64,000 nucleotides of DNA, from contig JALGQZ010000002.1 in assembly GCA_023105745.1 (NCBI GenBank), forward strand, positions 77,541,285 through 77,605,284, given 5' to 3'. The translations under genes were made by a program, and so were the position numbers. The notes beneath the pieces were generated by a model that searched no databases, was not told the origin of the DNA, and worked only from the letters and a program-made list of their open reading frames with translations. The stretch is from Austropuccinia psidii (taxonomy: Eukaryota > Basidiomycota > Pucciniomycetes > Pucciniales > Sphaerophragmiaceae). Each line of letters starts with the position of its first letter. Within the stretch, counting starts at the first letter, position 1. Positions 60,667 through 64,000 of the stretch are shown in pieces.

Positions 60667-62606
60667 TGTGAGCCTTTGAGATATGACCACATATCCAAAA
60701 AGGTCACAAGAAAACTTTATAATAATTATACTCTTAATAATGATCTTAAAACCAGTGAAAATGCCATAAATAGGCATATAATTTGAATTAACTCAGAATC
60801 TAATGAGTGAAAATCTGAAAAAACAACAACATTAGATTCCCCATGGTAAAATATACATATATCATTTTTATGGCATATCTGTAAAGTCAATAATTACTGA
60901 ATAATAAGTAAGAATACCCTGGAAAAGACATACAATCTTATCTAAATCAAAAGTCATTGAAGCAAAATGTAAAATAAATTACACCATTGGATTACCCACA
61001 AAATACTACACATACAACACTTCTATGCCATATTTGTAAAGTCAATATTTAAGGAAATAACCTGAATATATGCACTTTTATGATCAATGCATATATTCAT
61101 GGTTTTTAGCTCATATCTCTTAGAACAGACATGATAGAGAGTTAAAAAAAATGAATTTAAAGCTTAATTACTGTAAGAATACAGATATAAACTTTATTTG
61201 ACAAGTTATAAGCAAGCTTATAACTTGTAAGGGTTTATTGAAAAAAATTGCTAGAGCTGTTGACCACTTTGTTGTGAAAGTCGTTCAAGCTTAGAATGAA
61301 GTGGATATTCAGGCTCTACTAGTTCATACATTAATATTGATATCTTTTTTATTCTAATATACAAGTTACAACCCCCTGAAATCATGGTTTGAAGTTTAAA
61401 ATAGTAAATTTCAACAGAAAAGATGAGTTACAAGAAAAATCATCAAAAATATAATTTTGATTATGTAATTAAATGCTGTTTAAAGCTTAATAATGACATC
61501 CCAAGATATTGGAATTCACTCTTTGAATAGTTTTATCCTGTAAAACTTAAGAGTTATTAATGATCAAAGTTTTAGCTTAAAATTGATCATTTATGATCAC
61601 TCACTGTAATCTTAAATTATGTTTAACAGTCATATAAGTGATAAAATTTATAAGAACTATTAGTCTATGATTCAAAGTAATAAAATACATGAATTCTAGG
61701 TTTCTTCCAAGCCTATTATGTCATCCAACTTGTAGCTACAGTGATAACTCTAAATAATGGAATAATTATGAGATAATATGGTTTAATTATGATGTAATCA
61801 TCACTGAACCTTCCAATACTGATAAGTTCCAGTGGATACCATCATTACACGTCTACGTGAAGCCTTTTGTATTCTAGTAAGGAGGAAATTACTATATATA
61901 GAGCTGTTTTTACTCTATTTCCCTCTCAGATGCATAAAACAATAAGACAATTAAATCAAAAGGTAGAATCTTTATTCTTTATATATAGATCTTTTATATT
62001 ATCAAAGACAAAAGGTAATTTTTATTATAAGCCCCAATATTGATGTGATTACTCCAATTTTTCAATTTTTTTGTTATAATTCTCTTAAAAATCTTATTTC
62101 CATGTAAAATCAAGAGTATTTGTAATTTCTTTTGTTTACATTTGTAAATACAATTTAAATAAGTTGTATTTACATTATTTGGCATAAAGTCCTTCAGAAT
62201 TATTATATTAAGTGTTCAAAGTAGGTTATTCTCTCTTATTATAATAATCTCTCTCTATTATTACTATTAATAATTCTTTAATTAATATATAACTTTAATA
62301 TTAGTAATATTATTGTTATTAATTGTTTTTTATTAATAAAAAACAATTTTTTATGCCTTTATTATTTTTTGTTAACAATAATCAAGTGCTTCTAAATATA
62401 TTCATTATTAAATATTCAGACATTTATTTATTATATTATTGTTTTATAATATAAATTATATTATTTTATTTATTTAATAATATAAATATTTTTACGCCAT
62501 AATTATAATTATTTTTATCTTATCTCTTTTATTTATAAGGAAATTAAGAGTACAATAAGTAAAATATTAGTAATCTTTACCTATTTTTTCATATTCAAAC
62601 TTTACA
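60667..62606 (+). repeat. 3' LTR of element 1 (family B, 1940 bp)
   Basis: It starts TGTGAGCCTTTGAGATATGA and ends CAAACTTTACA. It follows the polypurine tract and is followed by TCAGA, matching the flank of the 5' LTR. It is collinear with the other two B copies. Confidence 0.95.
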
Positions 62607-64000
62607 TCAGACATGCATTGATCTTTGTGCATCCCTGGAATTCCCTTTCTTCCTCCATAATATCTTGTATCTGAAGATGGTATCTCAAAGAAATCTTCTG
62701 TTGAAACTAGTTCTTCAGTAGTTGGCTGAATGGGTTTGGAGATAAGCTTCTCTGAACGTGTTTCTGGTAATGGAGATCCATGAGGGGCAATTCCAAGGAG
62801 CATTTCAATGAAATTCCTCAGGAACATACAGATTTGACCATTTGAGCTTGGGAGGTACTGTGAAACTGCTTTGTTTATTCTTCTAGTTGAGGTGGGGAAT
62901 TTGGTATGATGAACAACTATATTTAGAATTTTTAAAATTATCAAAGGAGTTTTTTGAAATGATTGGTGAGTGAATCTATGAGAGAAACTCATATATTAAT
63001 TGTATTTCTGCTTTTATTGTAATCCTCTCATTATGAAAAATGAGCTTCAAATTCTATTGAATATCAATTAATTATAACAGGGGGAAATATTTGGGAATAA
63101 AGGATTTTATTTGACCTTTCTTACATAAACTCTTTGGAAGGTTTTTGGTGATTCATTTTCCATCAATTTGATTATATTTCCAAGAATTCAATATTTAATC
63201 TTTGTTAATCATTTCATGTCTTTTAATTACTCTTTATGAGAAAACAAAGCACATTTTATTCAAAATACATCTTGAAATGATGCTATATTAAGATAGTAAC
63301 ACAACTTCACACATACTATAATTTACATTTAGAGCTAGAGGGGATAGACTCAAAGTCTTTGACACTAACCCTTGATATTCTTCCTAGTAAGGGGTGCATT
63401 GAATTTACAATAGGACCTTTTTCTTGCTCACAATCATAAACTAACTCCAAATCCTCAATTAAAACATCTCTTAGTCTACTAACTGAAAATTCTGTATGTT
63501 ATAAATCAAGAAACCTTCCTTGCCCAATTAATCATTCCTGAGAGACCATCAAATACCATCTTGCCAAGTGTTCTTGGAAAATGAACTCTGAGGTTACCAA
63601 AAAATGCCATTGGTGGCTTTGAGGTGGATTCTTGAGATTAGATTCAATGAGCTCTTTTCCAAGTTTAATTCCCACCAAAGATTTCAAAATTTGGTAGTTA
63701 GTTTTATCGGTTGGCATATAAACATCAAACATGGACCCAGAAGAAGGAGGTTTGATATTGCTACCATCATCTTTGGTCTGTGATTATAAGCCCTCTTGAC
63801 AGTGTGATTATCCTTTGGTGGAAGTACATCTTTTGAATCATATGCAATGGACATGATTCCAGCCATTACTTCAGTAATGTAGTCATTTACTATTCTTATT
63901 TCACCATGATATGATTTGTACTAATCATAGCTTAGGTTTTCCTGGATTTTTGGCCTTTTGTTGTCAGGAAATTTTTGGGTCACACATGTGCCATCATAAG
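62607..64000 (-). pseudogene. unrecognised gene, 5' part, cut by element 1
   Basis: Minus-strand coding segments run from the window edge down to the insertion point. They are a frame at 63684-63866 upstream of which the sequence stays open for a stretch with one stop, a frame at 63532-63732 (FDVYMPTDKTNYQILKSL), and a 141-codon frame down to 62567. The last contains QYLPSSNGQICMFLRNF, a Pro/Thr-rich linker and the motif YYGGRKGIPG just before the break. A frameshift separates the first two frames near 63730. The gene continues at 48293. I recognise no family. The 5' end lies outside the window. Confidence 0.55.

Larger units (their letters stand above)
48294..62606 (+). mobile_element. Ty3/gypsy chromovirus element 1, full length, nested insertions
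   Basis: The 5' LTR is 48294-50224 and the 3' LTR is 60667-62606, in the same orientation. The flanks are TCAGA on both sides (48289-48293 and 62607-62611), proving a single insertion event. The interior reads PBS, leader, gag, protease, RT, RNase H, [solo LTR insertion], integrase, chromodomain, polypurine tract. Without the insertion the interior is about 6.6 kb. The two LTRs are near 85-90 percent identical by eye in their first 200 bases, so the insertion is old. Stops and frameshifts in gag and pol leave only the integrase as a long open frame. It lies inside an unknown minus-strand gene. Confidence 0.95.

Noticed and set aside
1..64000. tRNA, rRNA, CRISPR array, bacterial operon signals
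   Set aside because: None seen on either strand by eye. The intron-rich gene and LTR elements mark this as eukaryotic DNA. A tRNA scan would be needed to exclude decayed tRNAs.

Overview
The window looks like a rust fungus genome (Pucciniales) with a very large, transposon-choked, AT-rich background; Austropuccinia psidii or a close relative is my best guess. The reasons are one intact fungal-type gene split by about fourteen short introns, Ty3/gypsy chromovirus polyproteins, hAT remnants and a decayed SNF2-type helicase. The species name is inference from the style of these families, not something the sequence proves.

Layout. 1-4999 is the 3' part of a Ty3/gypsy chromovirus (family D) with its 3' LTR. 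6205-8109 is a solo LTR (family A). 10298-12055 is a solo LTR related to family D. 12120-13950 (minus) is a SNF2/Rad16-like helicase pseudogene. 16190-18317 is a decayed hAT transposase cut by a 118-bp TRIM-like solo LTR, followed by a cysteine-rich reading frame. 19040-23700 is a GC-richer island holding the only clearly intact gene, a mitochondrial iron-sulfur L-serine dehydratase (15 exons, 20302-23637). 25235-41504 is a complete but decayed minus-strand gypsy element (element 2, family C LTRs) that took two insertions: a solo C LTR in its 3' noncoding part and a 3.5-kb hAT copy in gag, itself carrying a complete TRIM element (35311-35774). 44981-47130 is another solo C LTR. From 47659 to the end lies an unrecognised minus-strand gene split by a full-length gypsy element (element 1, 48294-62606, target duplication TCAGA). 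That element is split by a solo A LTR (55091-58924, duplication TGGGC), which is split by a solo B LTR (56024-57960, duplication TCTAT).

How the parts relate. LTR families A, B and C share their outer ends (TGTGAGCCT... and ...AACCTTACA) and similar length (1.9-2.15 kb), so they are subfamilies of one chromovirus lineage. Once insertions are subtracted, elements 1 and 2 have nearly equal internal lengths (about 6.6 and 6.4 kb), the same gag-protease-RT-RNase H-integrase-chromodomain order, and an intron at the same place in gag. The family D LTR and the miniature TRIM LTR share the inverted terminus TGTCACA/TGTGACA. All transposon coding regions seen here carry stops or frameshifts, so nothing in the window is an obviously autonomous element today.
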